DNA of 64,000 nucleotides from Microcoleus sp036704825 (GCA_036704825.1 JAUBSN010000028.1:1-64000); one strand, 5' to 3'; positions 8,123 to 18,130 are shown, counted from the stretch's first letter. Notes: a model not told the origin generated them from the letters alone. Made by a program: numbers and translations.

Positions 8123-11100
8123 TCAGATAGAGAGTTGCTCAACTTCGGCCAAAATCTTTTCCAACGCATCGGCTTCCGCTTCTGCTAGCTGCAGTTCTGT
8201 AACAAAAGTTGCCAAGGCTGCGACTGTAGGATTATCAAAAACACTACGCAAAGATAAGTCTATTTCAAAAGCGGCTCGCAGTCGAGAAATCATTTGGGTT
8301 GCCAGCAGAGAATGTCCTCCTAAATTAAAGAAATTATCATCAAGTCCCACTTTTTCAACTGACAGCAATTTTTGCCATACCTCTGCAATCTTTTTTTCAG
8401 TATCAGTTTTTGGTTCAATATAAGTAATTTCATATCGCAACTTGGGGTCAGGGGGAGGAAGAGCGTCTCGATCTAGTTTACCGTTAGGAGTCAGGGGTAG
8501 AGCATCCAGCATGACAAAAAAGCTGGGTATCATAAAACTAGGCAGTTTTTGCTTTAGATAAAACTGCAAGTCATCGATTAATTCATTTGGTAAACTATCT
8601 GTGTTTAACTCTATTGGAACAATGTAAGCAACTAACTGCTTGTGTTTCAAGTCATCTTCTATCACGACAACAACCGATTTTTGCACGGCGGGATGTCCAG
8701 ATAGTACAGACTCAATTTCTCCAAGTTCAATGCGAAAACCGCGTATTTTTACTTGATTGTCTATTCTACCTAGAAACTCGATGTTTCCGTCTTGAAGGTA
8801 ACGAACCAAGTCTCCGGTTTTGTAAAGGCGACTTTGGTGCATACTAAACGGGTTTGCTACAAACTTTTGATCGGTTAATTCGGGACGATTTAAGTAACCC
8901 CGTGCTAAACCGTCTCCGCCGATATACAATTCTCCTGGAACTCCTATCGGGACAGGTTGCTCCTTAGAGTCTAAAACGTAAAGGGTTGTATTGGATAGCG
9001 GACGACCTATAGGGATGTTTGTCGCTCCGGCAGTCACTTCTTCTATTAAATACCAGGTTGCGAATGTGGTACTTTCTGTGGGACCGTAGGCATTCAACAA
9101 TCTTTCAGGAGGTTTATTTTTTAATACCGCTTCTACCGACGATGGGTTGACAGCTTCTCCTCCCATCAATAGAGTTCGCAGGGATTGAAATAGATCGGCA
9201 CGAATGCTGACTAAGTGATTAAAAAGAGCAGTAGTGACAAACAAAATGGTAATTTTATCTTTGTTTAACTGCTGATGAAGCTCCTCTGGGGAAAGCATGA
9301 CTTCCTTGGTTATTCCTACGAGTTTAGAACCATTAAGTAATGCACCCCAAATCTCGAAAGTGGCTGCGTCAAAGTTCGCGTTTGAAGCTTGTGCAATACA
9401 TTCGTTTGGTGTTATTTGCACATAATTTGTTTCTTTTACTAAGCGAACGATCGCCTGGTGAGGGACAGCAACACCTTTGGGTTTCCCTGTAGAACCGGAT
9501 GTGTACATTACATAGGCTAAGTTGGTAGGTGTTACTTCAGTTTTTGGGTTGTCACTGCTATAATTGCAAATAATCGAATCTGTATCTAAACAGACTACTT
9601 TGGCTCGATGTTCGGGCAAGTTAGCTGTTAATTGAGATTGAGTCACCAAGACAGATATCCCTGCATCTTCTAACATATAGGCTAGGCGCTCTTGGGGATA
9701 AGCGGGGTCGAGGGGTACATAAGCACCACCAGCTTTGAGAATGCCTAACATCGCAACAATCATGTCGAGGGAACGTTCGATACACACTCCAACTAAAACT
9801 TCACTCCCAACTCCGATGCTTTGCAGGTGACGTGCTAGTTGGTTTGCACGGCTGTTAAGCTGTTGGTAAGTTAGATGCCTATCTTCGTAGATAGCGGCGA
9901 TCGCTTCGGGATTTTTGTCTGCTTGTTCTTCAAATAATGTTCCAATACAGCAATTGTAAGGATAGTTAGTTTTAGTATCGTTCCATTCTACTAAAAGTTG
10001 ATTTTTTTCTGCTTGCGTTAGCAGCGAAATCTCGAATAATCGCTCTCTAGGGTTAGCAGCGATCGCCTCTAGCAATGTTTGGAAATGTCCCAGCATTCTG
10101 TTAATAGCAGCAGCATCAAAGCGTTCTGCGTCGTAGCTGATGCGTATTAATAATTCTTTTCCTGGAATGGCGATTGCTGTCAGAGGATAATTAGTTTGTT
10201 CAACTCCTGTTATATTAGTAATCTCTAAGCTGCCAAATGTATGCTTAGATGATTCATCTAAGGGATAGTTCTCAAATACCAACAGGCTCTCAAACAAAGG
10301 CATTCCCTCAGAAACTTGACTGTTAGCCTGAATTTCTACAAGAGGACTGTAGGAATACAAATCCCGCTCCATTTGTTGAGAGAACAACTGTTTGAGCCAA
10401 GGTAATACTTCTATATCTTTTGGTACTTGAATTCTCATCGGCACTGTATTAATAAACAGTCCTACCATAGATTCCACTCCGGACAAAGTAGGAGGACGGC
10501 CCGAAACTGTTACCCCAAATACGATATCCGATTCACCACTATAGCGACTTAACAGCAGTGCCCATGCTGCCTGTATAATTGTATTTAAGGTAAAAGAATT
10601 TTGTTTTGCCAGCGACTGTAATGCTGTTGTAGTTTTTGCTGATAAATACTGTTGTTCGTATGCAGATTTCTCTAAACAAATGCGGTCCGCCGCACGACGA
10701 TCCACTATTAAAGGAGTAGGATTTGTAAACCCATCAAGGGTTTTTTTCCAGAAGGTTTTTGCTTGTTCAAGTTCATATTTATTCAACCAAGCAATATAAT
10801 CGCGGTAGGGACGAACGGGAGGCAAAGATATATTTTCGTTTTTGTCGATCGCCTGATAAAAAGCCAATACTTCTTGGAGAATAATCGACATACTCCAACC
10901 ATCTGTCACCAGATGATGATGACTCCATATTAATTCGCAGGTATCCGCCTGCAACTGAACCAACCTCCAACGCATGAGTGGTGCTTGATTCAGGGGAACC
11001 TGCTGCTCTAATTCAGATTGCTTGAAAGCTTGCAAACGCTCTTGCTGTTCCCCAGAAGACAGGTGCTGCCAATCTAAGTTTTCCCAAGGCAAATTTACGG

Positions 11101-11350
11101 ACTTTAACACGATTTGCAGCGGCTTGTCGCGACCTTCCCACAAAAATAAAGTCCGCAAAGTTTGATGTCGTTCCACTACTCTTTGCCAAGCCTGCTGGAA
11201 CGCTGGTACATTAAGATTACCCTGTAATGTAAAGTTTAATTGCTGAAAATAAATTCCTGATTCGGGCGCGTAAAGCGTATGAAATAGGATTCCTTCCTGT
11301 GTAGAGGAAAGCGGATATATTGCTTCAATATTTTTGTTTTGTTTGTTCAT
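8123..11350 (-). CDS. NRPS module C-A-PCP (second of the minus-strand line)
   Basis: A 1075-aa NRPS module. The N-terminal segment EAIYPLSSTQEGILFH is typical of DCL-type condensation domains and of COM-type acceptor sequences, which agrees with the upstream module ending in an epimerase. The C domain (about 10-450) has HHxxxDG intact as HHLVTDGWS. The A domain (about 470-970) reads DAFFLGATF at the pocket positions, nearly the same as the module at 2049-6770, suggesting a branched-chain aliphatic residue and recent duplication. The carrier serine is in LGGHS near residue 1014. The protein stops soon after the carrier, so its product stays L. ATG at 11350 is preferred (GGGA 8-10 nt upstream, 14-bp gap from the preceding stop); an in-frame TTG at 11371 is the alternative. 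Confidence 0.93.
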   Translation of the reverse strand: MNKQNKNIEAIYPLSSTQEGILFHTLYAPESGIYFQQLNFTLQGNLNVPAFQQAWQRVVERHQTLRTLFLWEGRDKPLQIVLKSVNLPWENLDWQHLSSGEQQERLQAFKQSELEQQVPLNQAPLMRWRLVQLQADTCELIWSHHHLVTDGWSMSIILQEVLAFYQAIDKNENISLPPVRPYRDYIAWLNKYELEQAKTFWKKTLDGFTNPTPLIVDRRAADRICLEKSAYEQQYLSAKTTTALQSLAKQNSFTLNTIIQAAWALLLSRYSGESDIVFGVTVSGRPPTLSGVESMVGLFINTVPMRIQVPKDIEVLPWLKQLFSQQMERDLYSYSPLVEIQANSQVSEGMPLFESLLVFENYPLDESSKHTFGSLEITNITGVEQTNYPLTAIAIPGKELLIRISYDAERFDAAAINRMLGHFQTLLEAIAANPRERLFEISLLTQAEKNQLLVEWNDTKTNYPYNCCIGTLFEEQADKNPEAIAAIYEDRHLTYQQLNSRANQLARHLQSIGVGSEVLVGVCIERSLDMIVAMLGILKAGGAYVPLDPAYPQERLAYMLEDAGISVLVTQSQLTANLPEHRAKVVCLDTDSIICNYSSDNPKTEVTPTNLAYVMYTSGSTGKPKGVAVPHQAIVRLVKETNYVQITPNECIAQASNANFDAATFEIWGALLNGSKLVGITKEVMLSPEELHQQLNKDKITILFVTTALFNHLVSIRADLFQSLRTLLMGGEAVNPSSVEAVLKNKPPERLLNAYGPTESTTFATWYLIEEVTAGATNIPIGRPLSNTTLYVLDSKEQPVPIGVPGELYIGGDGLARGYLNRPELTDQKFVANPFSMHQSRLYKTGDLVRYLQDGNIEFLGRIDNQVKIRGFRIELGEIESVLSGHPAVQKSVVVVIEDDLKHKQLVAYIVPIELNTDSLPNELIDDLQFYLKQKLPSFMIPSFFVMLDALPLTPNGKLDRDALPPPDPKLRYEITYIEPKTDTEKKIAEVWQKLLSVEKVGLDDNFFNLGGHSLLATQMISRLRAAFEIDLSLRSVFDNPTVAALATFVTELQLAEAEADALEKILAEVEQLSI

Positions 11351-11364
11351 CTTGTTGTTCCCAA

Positions 11365-14300
11365 TTACCAATTAATTTCTGAAACCAAATCATCTAGTTC
11401 TGACTGGCTTAATGCTACATCAGGAAAGTCGGAAGGTGTATAACTGCCAGTATCTGGCGAAACGCAATGCTCTATTAAAGAGTTCAATGATTTCATAAAA
11501 TCATTCGCCAGATGTTCAACCGTAGTTTTTTTATGGATATTTTCGCTGTAAGTCCAATCTAATTGGAATTTTCCCTCAACTACCAAACCGTTGAGATCTA
11601 ATAGATATCTGCGCTTTCCAGATGGGCTTTGAATAAAGCCTGTATTTTCTCGGGCAAATCCTAAGAAAATTGATTCTGATTGCAGAGAATCAAATTGACC
11701 TAGATAGTTAAAACTTACCTCTGGTTGAATCTGTTTTTTCAGTAGTTCTCGAATACTCGGATCTGGACTGAGATAGCGAAGTATTCCGTAACCAATGCCT
11801 TTGGTAGGAACATTCCGCAGTTGTTCCTTGATTATTTTGAGTGCTTCTCCAGACTGGTTAACAGTTTCGCCCAAGTGCAACATCGCGGGAAATCGACTTG
11901 TAAACCAACCAACTGTACGCGACAAATCTAAATCTTCCCATAGTTGTTCGCGTCCGTGACCTTCTAGTTCTACAAGCAGTCCGCTAGCACCAGTCCATTT
12001 TGCCCAACTTTGCGCTAATGCTGTTAGCAGCACGTCGTTGATTTGAGTATTGTAAGCAGATGGAACTTCTTGCAACAGAACACGGGTTTGTTCTGCACTC
12101 AGGGATACTGATACAGTTTTACTGGATGCAACAGTGTTATTTTCTTTACTGTCTGGAAAATCTACTGGCATAGCAGTCACATCCGAGGTGTACTGTTGTT
12201 TCCAATAATCCAGTTCTTTTAAGACTGTTGGAGATTGAGCATATTCAATGAGCCGATAAGCCCAATCTTGAAAAGAAGTGGTTTTTCGCGGCAATTGAAT
12301 CGTTTCTCCCCGATCGCCTTGTTGGTAAGCGCTTTTGAGATCTTCGAGCAAAATGCGCCACGAGATCCCATCAACGGCTAGATGATGGATAACTAAGAAT
12401 AAGCGATCGGGTCTATCTTCGCCCAGCTTAAATAAAACCACCCGTATTATCGGTCCATTTGCCAAATTCAAGCTTGCCTGAATTTCAGTTGCAGCTTGGG
12501 CGATCGCCCCTGGCTGGTGTGAAACCGGAATATCGGACAAGTTTATGACTTCAAATGGTATATCGCCAACAGGGGCGATCGCTTGTTGTCCTGGCAACCC
12601 GTTAAAGCGCAGGCGCAAAGCATCGTGATGTACTAGCAATTGCTGAACCGCTTGCTTCAGTAACTCAGGTTTCAGCTTTGACGATACCTCTAATAGTATT
12701 GATTGATTGAAGTGGTGCGGTTCGGGTAAGTTTTGTTCCCAGAACCAATGCTGAATTGGGGTTAAAGGCATCACCCCGGTAATTATTCCCTGTTCGGCAA
12801 CAGTCGAAATAGCAGTACCTGCTACTGCTGCTAATTTGGCGATTGTCTGATGCTCGAACAGTTGTTTGGGATTGAGTATTAAACCAGCCTGATTTGCTCT
12901 AGCAATCATCTGAATACTGACAATCGAGTCTCCACCCAATTCAAAGAAATTGTCGTGAATACTGACTTGTTTTAGCCTTAACAGTTCGCTCCAGATAGCT
13001 GCGAGGCGTTGTTCTTCGGGGGTGCGGGGTGCTGCCAAATCAGAATCCGATCTAGATGTTACCTCCTGTGGTGCTGGGAGAGCGCGGCGGTCGATTTTGC
13101 CATTAGGCGTGAGCGGCATCACTTCCAGGCTCACAAACGTTGCAGGCACCATATATTCTGGCAGTTTTCTCTTGACGAAATCCCGCAGTTCGCTAGCAGT
13201 CGGCACATCGGATGAGTCCTTGGGAACAATATAGGCTACCAGCCGCTTGCGTTCGCCATCTTCGTCTTCTCGGGCAATAACTGCCGTCTCTCCTACGCCC
13301 TGATGTTGTGCCAAAATAGCTTCGATTTCTCCGAGTTCGATGCGGTAGCCGCGAATCTTTACTTGGTCGTCTATCCGACCAAGGAACTCGATGTTACCAT
13401 CATCTCGGTAGCGAGCTAAGTCTCCAGTTTTATAGAGGCGGGCATGGGGTCGATCGCTAAAAGGGTTGCCGATGAATTTTGATTCGGTTAACTCCGGGCG
13501 GTTCAGATAGCCCCGTGCGATCCCAGCACCACCGATATACATTTCGCCTTTAATCCCGATGGGAACTGGTTGGAGATGTCGATCGAGAATATAGATTTGA
13601 GTGTTGGCGATCGGGCAACCGATGGGCACGGATTCTTCCTGTTGCCAATCTTGACAGTTATAAACACTACTCCAAACTGTCCCTTCGGAAGGACCGTATT
13701 CATTAAATAGATTGCAATGGGGTAGACTTTGGCGATGTTGCTCGATTACCTTCCCCGGACAGGGTTCTCCGGCCACGATCGCTGTTCGCAGTGTTTCTAA
13801 TTGCTGTGGCGGAGCTTGCTCCAGAATGACAGCATAGAGAGAAGGAATGCTCAACAAATAGGAAACCTGATGTTTTGCAATTAATCTTGCTAGCTGTAGC
13901 GGTTCAGGCTGAAACTGTGGTGGTGGAAGTACAAGCGTACCGCCCTGGCATAATGTCCAAAAAATGCCTGCTACGGAACTATCGAAGGCAAAAGAAGATA
14001 GTAGCAGGAAAGATTGCGGTCGTTCTTGATAGTAATGCCAACGGTTACTCGTCGAATGTACTAAATTTTGATGGGTTACTAAAACTCCTTTTGGCTTTCC
14101 GGTCGAGCCTGATGTATAAATCGCATAAACTAAATTTTCGGCGGTAACTTTACTGCTAGGACTGTCTTCGGGACTATCAGCTATTTCTTCCCACTCTGAA
14201 TCCAGACAAATTAGCTGTCCCCAATGGGCGGGTAGTTCTGCTTCTAAATGCTCTTGGGTTAACAATACGGGGGGCTGTGCATCTGACAAAATCAAGGATA

Positions 14301-15930
14301 TGCGATCGAGGGGATAGCTGGGATCTATTGGTATGTAAGCACCACCTGCTTTTAAGATGCCCAGTATTCCTACTACCATCTCCAAGGAACGTTCTGCACA
14401 AATCCCCACTAGGACATCCGGTCCTACGCCCATTGCTTGCAAGTAGTGGGCTAGTTGGTTGGCCCGTTGATTTAACTCAAGATAAGTAAGCTGCCGGTCC
14501 TCAAAAACTACCGCCACTCCGTCGGGAGTCTTCTCTACTTGCGCTTCAATTAGTTGATGAATGCACTTATCTTGAGGATAATCACTTGTTCTATTGTTCC
14601 ATTGTGCTAGTTGTTGCTGTTCCTGTTCTGTTAACAATGGCAACTGCGCCAGACATTTTTCTGGTTCTGTTACCATGCTGGTAATTAAAGTTTGTAGATG
14701 TCCCAACATACGGCTGAGCGCCCCTGACTCAAAACGGGTGCGATCGTATGTAATTTCTAGGTTTAATTCTTTCTCTTTATTCCATCGCGCTGTTATGGCG
14801 ATCGGGCTATTTGTTTCTGACCAACTTTTTACGTTGCTAACACTTATGCTCCCATACTGCGTTAGCGTCAAAGCTTGTTGCTGAGTATCTTCAAAATCTA
14901 TATAGCCGAAGAATATTGGTAATTCTATATTACTCCAAGCCCCAATTTGTTGAATCGAATTATATTCGTATTGCTGTAAATTCACTTGCTGTGCTTGTAA
15001 TTCTTGCAGCCAAGATTTTACAGATACATCGGGACAAACGCGCACTCGTATTGGCAGCCTGTTTTGAAAAGCCCCTACTATCGATTCCGATCCGGGTAGC
15101 GCTTCTGGACGACCAGCTACCTGGATGCCAAATACTACCTCTTCTTCCCCACTATACCGACTTAATAATAGAGCATAAGCACCTTGCAGGAGAAGGTTTA
15201 AGCTGAACTGATATTCAGTCTTTTCTAGCCACGACGATACTACAGTTGCGGAAATTTTTAGGTGCTGGCGATCGCAACTCGTCCCAGATGCACCCCCCGA
15301 ATATTGTTCTATCACCAATGGCGTAGGTTCAGAAACGCCCTTTAAGCACTGACTCCAAAAAACTTCAGCCTTTGAATTATCCTGTTTCTTTAGCCAAGTA
15401 ATATAATCTTTGAAAGGCGCACTGTCTGTTAATTGCCGATTTTGATAACAACCTTGATAATTAGCAAATACCTCGTTTAAAAGCAGATAACAACTATGTT
15501 TATCTAAAATTAATTGGTGATATGTCAGAACAAGTTGATATACCTGTTTTGACATCCGACAAAGCGATAGCCTAGCAAGAGGTATCGTCGAATCAAACTG
15601 GAAACCCTGCTGTTTTTCGCTTTCTATAAAATTATCTAGCTTCCGAACCGTTTCTGACAGTGATAAACTGCTCCAATCTTGTTTAAAAATTACAGCTTTC
15701 AATTCTTTAATAACAACTTGCCGAGGACGTGACAAGTTTTTCCAAACAAACAAAGTCCGCAACACAGAATGCCGATTTACCGTCAGTTGCCAAGCTTGTT
15801 CCAATTTCTCAACATTTAGTTCTCCCTGCACCTCACAAATTAATTGACCGCAACCTTGCATATTATCCGCCAATACTGTTTCTTGTATGGGGGATAACAT
15901 ATAGATATCTTCAACATTTTTTAGTTCCAT
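11365..15930 (-). CDS. NRPS module C*-A-PCP-E with a degenerate condensation domain
   Basis: A 1521-aa NRPS and the first module of the minus-strand arm. Its condensation domain is altered at key places. The HHxxxDG motif reads H138-Q-L-I-L-D-K144, so the catalytic second His is Gln and the Gly is Lys, and the later FxNTLP-type block reads AFQNRLP. The A domain (about 480-980) has normal blocks (YGPSEG near 742). Its pocket reads roughly DSALIAEVW, which I cannot assign. The carrier serine is in LGGDS near 1001. The epimerase (about 1060-1500) has HHLAVDGISWRIL near 1180 and GHGRE. The C-terminus carries a PSDFPDVALSQSELDDL donor tail that suits the acceptor-like start of the next module. It either initiates the chain or needs condensation in trans. 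A 48-bp gap separates it from the hydroxylase gene. Confidence 0.92.
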   Translation of the reverse strand: MELKNVEDIYMLSPIQETVLADNMQGCGQLICEVQGELNVEKLEQAWQLTVNRHSVLRTLFVWKNLSRPRQVVIKELKAVIFKQDWSSLSLSETVRKLDNFIESEKQQGFQFDSTIPLARLSLCRMSKQVYQLVLTYHQLILDKHSCYLLLNEVFANYQGCYQNRQLTDSAPFKDYITWLKKQDNSKAEVFWSQCLKGVSEPTPLVIEQYSGGASGTSCDRQHLKISATVVSSWLEKTEYQFSLNLLLQGAYALLLSRYSGEEEVVFGIQVAGRPEALPGSESIVGAFQNRLPIRVRVCPDVSVKSWLQELQAQQVNLQQYEYNSIQQIGAWSNIELPIFFGYIDFEDTQQQALTLTQYGSISVSNVKSWSETNSPIAITARWNKEKELNLEITYDRTRFESGALSRMLGHLQTLITSMVTEPEKCLAQLPLLTEQEQQQLAQWNNRTSDYPQDKCIHQLIEAQVEKTPDGVAVVFEDRQLTYLELNQRANQLAHYLQAMGVGPDVLVGICAERSLEMVVGILGILKAGGAYIPIDPSYPLDRISLILSDAQPPVLLTQEHLEAELPAHWGQLICLDSEWEEIADSPEDSPSSKVTAENLVYAIYTSGSTGKPKGVLVTHQNLVHSTSNRWHYYQERPQSFLLLSSFAFDSSVAGIFWTLCQGGTLVLPPPQFQPEPLQLARLIAKHQVSYLLSIPSLYAVILEQAPPQQLETLRTAIVAGEPCPGKVIEQHRQSLPHCNLFNEYGPSEGTVWSSVYNCQDWQQEESVPIGCPIANTQIYILDRHLQPVPIGIKGEMYIGGAGIARGYLNRPELTESKFIGNPFSDRPHARLYKTGDLARYRDDGNIEFLGRIDDQVKIRGYRIELGEIEAILAQHQGVGETAVIAREDEDGERKRLVAYIVPKDSSDVPTASELRDFVKRKLPEYMVPATFVSLEVMPLTPNGKIDRRALPAPQEVTSRSDSDLAAPRTPEEQRLAAIWSELLRLKQVSIHDNFFELGGDSIVSIQMIARANQAGLILNPKQLFEHQTIAKLAAVAGTAISTVAEQGIITGVMPLTPIQHWFWEQNLPEPHHFNQSILLEVSSKLKPELLKQAVQQLLVHHDALRLRFNGLPGQQAIAPVGDIPFEVINLSDIPVSHQPGAIAQAATEIQASLNLANGPIIRVVLFKLGEDRPDRLFLVIHHLAVDGISWRILLEDLKSAYQQGDRGETIQLPRKTTSFQDWAYRLIEYAQSPTVLKELDYWKQQYTSDVTAMPVDFPDSKENNTVASSKTVSVSLSAEQTRVLLQEVPSAYNTQINDVLLTALAQSWAKWTGASGLLVELEGHGREQLWEDLDLSRTVGWFTSRFPAMLHLGETVNQSGEALKIIKEQLRNVPTKGIGYGILRYLSPDPSIRELLKKQIQPEVSFNYLGQFDSLQSESIFLGFARENTGFIQSPSGKRRYLLDLNGLVVEGKFQLDWTYSENIHKKTTVEHLANDFMKSLNSLIEHCVSPDTGSYTPSDFPDVALSQSELDDLVSEINW

Positions 15931-15978
15931 TACATTCGGCCTTTTAAAATTCTAATTTACCAGCTCTTATGACAAATT

Positions 15979-17574
15979 TTACTTGTTCAACAATAATTCT
16001 TTTTTGCCGAACAATAATTCCGATTTAATCCCGCGATTTTGACAATCAGAGATTAATTTTTTTGCTTCAGCGAAAGCCCGAGTTTCTTCATGATTTTCAA
16101 AAGACATCAGATAACTCAACCAAGGTTCATATCCCATTGCATACACATAAACTTCTTTCGGTTGTAAACTGTCAATTAAAGCGATCGCTTTTTCGCAATC
16201 ACTACCACTCGATAGGCGGGATCGATCCATTTTTCGCGGTAACGGTTTAATTAATAAAGGTCCATAAGCCCAACTAAGGGGCGCTCCATCACATTGAACC
16301 CCCAGAAAAATTATATCTATTTTTCCCACAGCTTCTCGAACATTATCGTAAATCTTGCATTCGCAATTACTTGAATCTGCTCCCACTACGATCGCATTAT
16401 CTTGCAAGTTTACCAAATATGCTATTTTAGATCTAATTTTTAAATCTGCGTGTTCTCCCAAAAAAGGTAAACCTGTAATTTTTCCACCAGGTACCTCTAT
16501 TGTTTCTATTTCGTCAATCTCAATTACTTGTTTAAAACCAATATTTTGCAACAATAATTTCATTGATGGATCTGTTAACTCTCCCCCATTATTCTTAGGT
16601 ACGATCGCTGTCTTAGTTTTGTGACGCAGTTGCAACAAAGCTTCCAGCATAAAGTGATCGTGGTGAGCGTGAGTAATTAGTATATAATCTATACTATCGG
16701 GTAGATCGGCATAGGTGTAACGGGAAATTTCACCATCATATTGATAGCTGATCAGAGGATCGCACAAAATGCTTGCATCTCTTGATTCAATCAAAATACA
16801 AGCGTGACCAAAATAACGAACCCTTACGTGTTCTTCTGTATATTTGCTTATTGGTAATGGAACTGACTCGGTAAAAAACGATTCAAACAAAGTTTTATCG
16901 CCGTTTTTAATATCTAACACTTCCTCAATAAAACCTAATGGTTGGGGAGTTTGTTTCATTTTAAACAACTCATCTAGACCGTCAGACTTGAAACAAGTAT
17001 CGATCCGAAAACTATTTTCAGATTCAAGCCTGGGGGTACTGAAAATAAAGGGTCGCTCGTCTTTGTCAACTAAACACAGGGACACACTTTGCAATTCTTC
17101 TTTGTAAAACTTGCTTCTATATAACAATCCTTCTATAAAGCGAACAGACGGTTGATTGTTAATATCGTAAGCAAGTTCTACGTAACCTTTTAAGACATCG
17201 GGTACATCTTGATAAAGAGGCTCGATCGAATAACCCTTAGCTTCATCCATTAACAACAAATTCAGGTTTTTAATTGCTTCTGCTAACTGTATTAGTTCCT
17301 TGCCATCTTCTTGAGTTTTTTGCATCAAATGTTTAATTTCTTCGACTCTACTTTCGTCGTAGTTAATGAAAGGGCCTCCTTTCATTTTGGGATTTTTCAA
17401 AGCTGAAACATGAAAATGGGGAGTTGCTACAAATGACTCCATGATCTTTAAATGGGAATTAACCATGTACATGGCAGCAGTGGTTGGCGAGATCAAGTAA
17501 GGCCAAGCATACCATTGATTAAATAATGGCTCTGGTTGTACATTTTCTTTTAAATAGACTTTTTTGTTACTCAT
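15979..17574 (-). CDS. CmlA-like di-iron beta-hydroxylase (MBL fold)
   Basis: This 531-aa protein has a C-terminal metallo-beta-lactamase fold with His302-Ala-His304-His-Asp306-His307 (HxHxDH). Glu374 in LGEHADL and Asp400 in VVGADSS lie where CmlA, as I recall, uses glutamate and aspartate as iron ligands. An N-terminal domain of about 245 residues precedes it. The total length, the N-terminal domain and a VYAMGYEPW stretch near the C-terminus resemble CmlA, the chloramphenicol-pathway di-iron monooxygenase (about 530 aa) that beta-hydroxylates a PCP-bound amino acid. As first gene of the NRPS arm it would hydroxylate a residue loaded on a carrier here, perhaps that of the adjacent first module. 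An ordinary MBL hydrolase is the alternative but would not explain the N-terminal domain. No strong RBS is seen. Confidence 0.75.
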   Translation of the reverse strand: MSNKKVYLKENVQPEPLFNQWYAWPYLISPTTAAMYMVNSHLKIMESFVATPHFHVSALKNPKMKGGPFINYDESRVEEIKHLMQKTQEDGKELIQLAEAIKNLNLLLMDEAKGYSIEPLYQDVPDVLKGYVELAYDINNQPSVRFIEGLLYRSKFYKEELQSVSLCLVDKDERPFIFSTPRLESENSFRIDTCFKSDGLDELFKMKQTPQPLGFIEEVLDIKNGDKTLFESFFTESVPLPISKYTEEHVRVRYFGHACILIESRDASILCDPLISYQYDGEISRYTYADLPDSIDYILITHAHHDHFMLEALLQLRHKTKTAIVPKNNGGELTDPSMKLLLQNIGFKQVIEIDEIETIEVPGGKITGLPFLGEHADLKIRSKIAYLVNLQDNAIVVGADSSNCECKIYDNVREAVGKIDIIFLGVQCDGAPLSWAYGPLLIKPLPRKMDRSRLSSGSDCEKAIALIDSLQPKEVYVYAMGYEPWLSYLMSFENHEETRAFAEAKKLISDCQNRGIKSELLFGKKELLLNK

Positions 17575-17780
17575 TTTCTCACTTTTTGGCTTTATAACTT
17601 AAGAACGAAGTTTCCGAGTTGAAAAGTGGAATTTATTAAATCGGTGGCTACAAAGGAAGTGCTGGTAACGCTTTTTGCCAAACGCGACAAATTGTGTTGG
17701 CAAAGTTCCAGAATTGGTTAAAGTTAAATAAACTTAATTACTTAGCTCTCCACCATCAAGCTAATGTGATAATACTAGGC

Positions 17781-17871
17781 TTGACATCCTCACGCCCGCT
17801 TGCGCCACGGTGATTCCAAGAATCACTTCTTAGATATTTCTGCTTCATCGCAACTGCCATCAGACTTCTGC
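17781..17871 (-). ncRNA. Possible omega-RNA/right-end region of an IS605-type element
   Basis: On the minus strand, just after the TnpB remnant, a GC-rich stretch with GTGGCGCAAGCGGG ends in GTGAGGATGTCAA. This resembles the 3' end and right-end RNA scaffold that follow many cyanobacterial tnpB genes. Whether it is still transcribed is unknown. Confidence 0.3.
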
Positions 17872-18130
17872 CTATCCGGTCTTACGTTCGCTGCACAGAC
17901 TTTCACCGCAAGAGAAAACGGCAAGAATGTTTTGTGCGGCGTTGACATCTCGGTCATGGTGTGCGCCACAATTCGGGCAGTCCCATTCACCAAGATTCAA
18001 CGGCAATTTTTCAAAGATGTTACCACACTTGCCGCATCGCTTAGAACTCGGAAACCATCGGTCAATCTTGACCAACGTGCGACCGTACCAGTCACTCTTG
18101 TATTCAAACTCCCTCGCCACGAAGTTCAAG
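17872..18130 (-). pseudogene. TnpB (IS200/IS605-type) C-terminal remnant
   Basis: The reading frame contains SDWYGRTLVKIDRWFPSSKR, the zinc ribbon CGKCG...CPNCG and HHDRDVNAAQNIL. These form the C-terminal part of TnpB: the end of the RuvC region with its last Asp, plus the zinc finger. The N-terminal two thirds, including the rest of the RuvC site, are missing, and the upstream part of the open frame does not look like TnpB. It is a dead fragment, consistent with past transposon activity between the NRPS arms. Confidence 0.8.
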
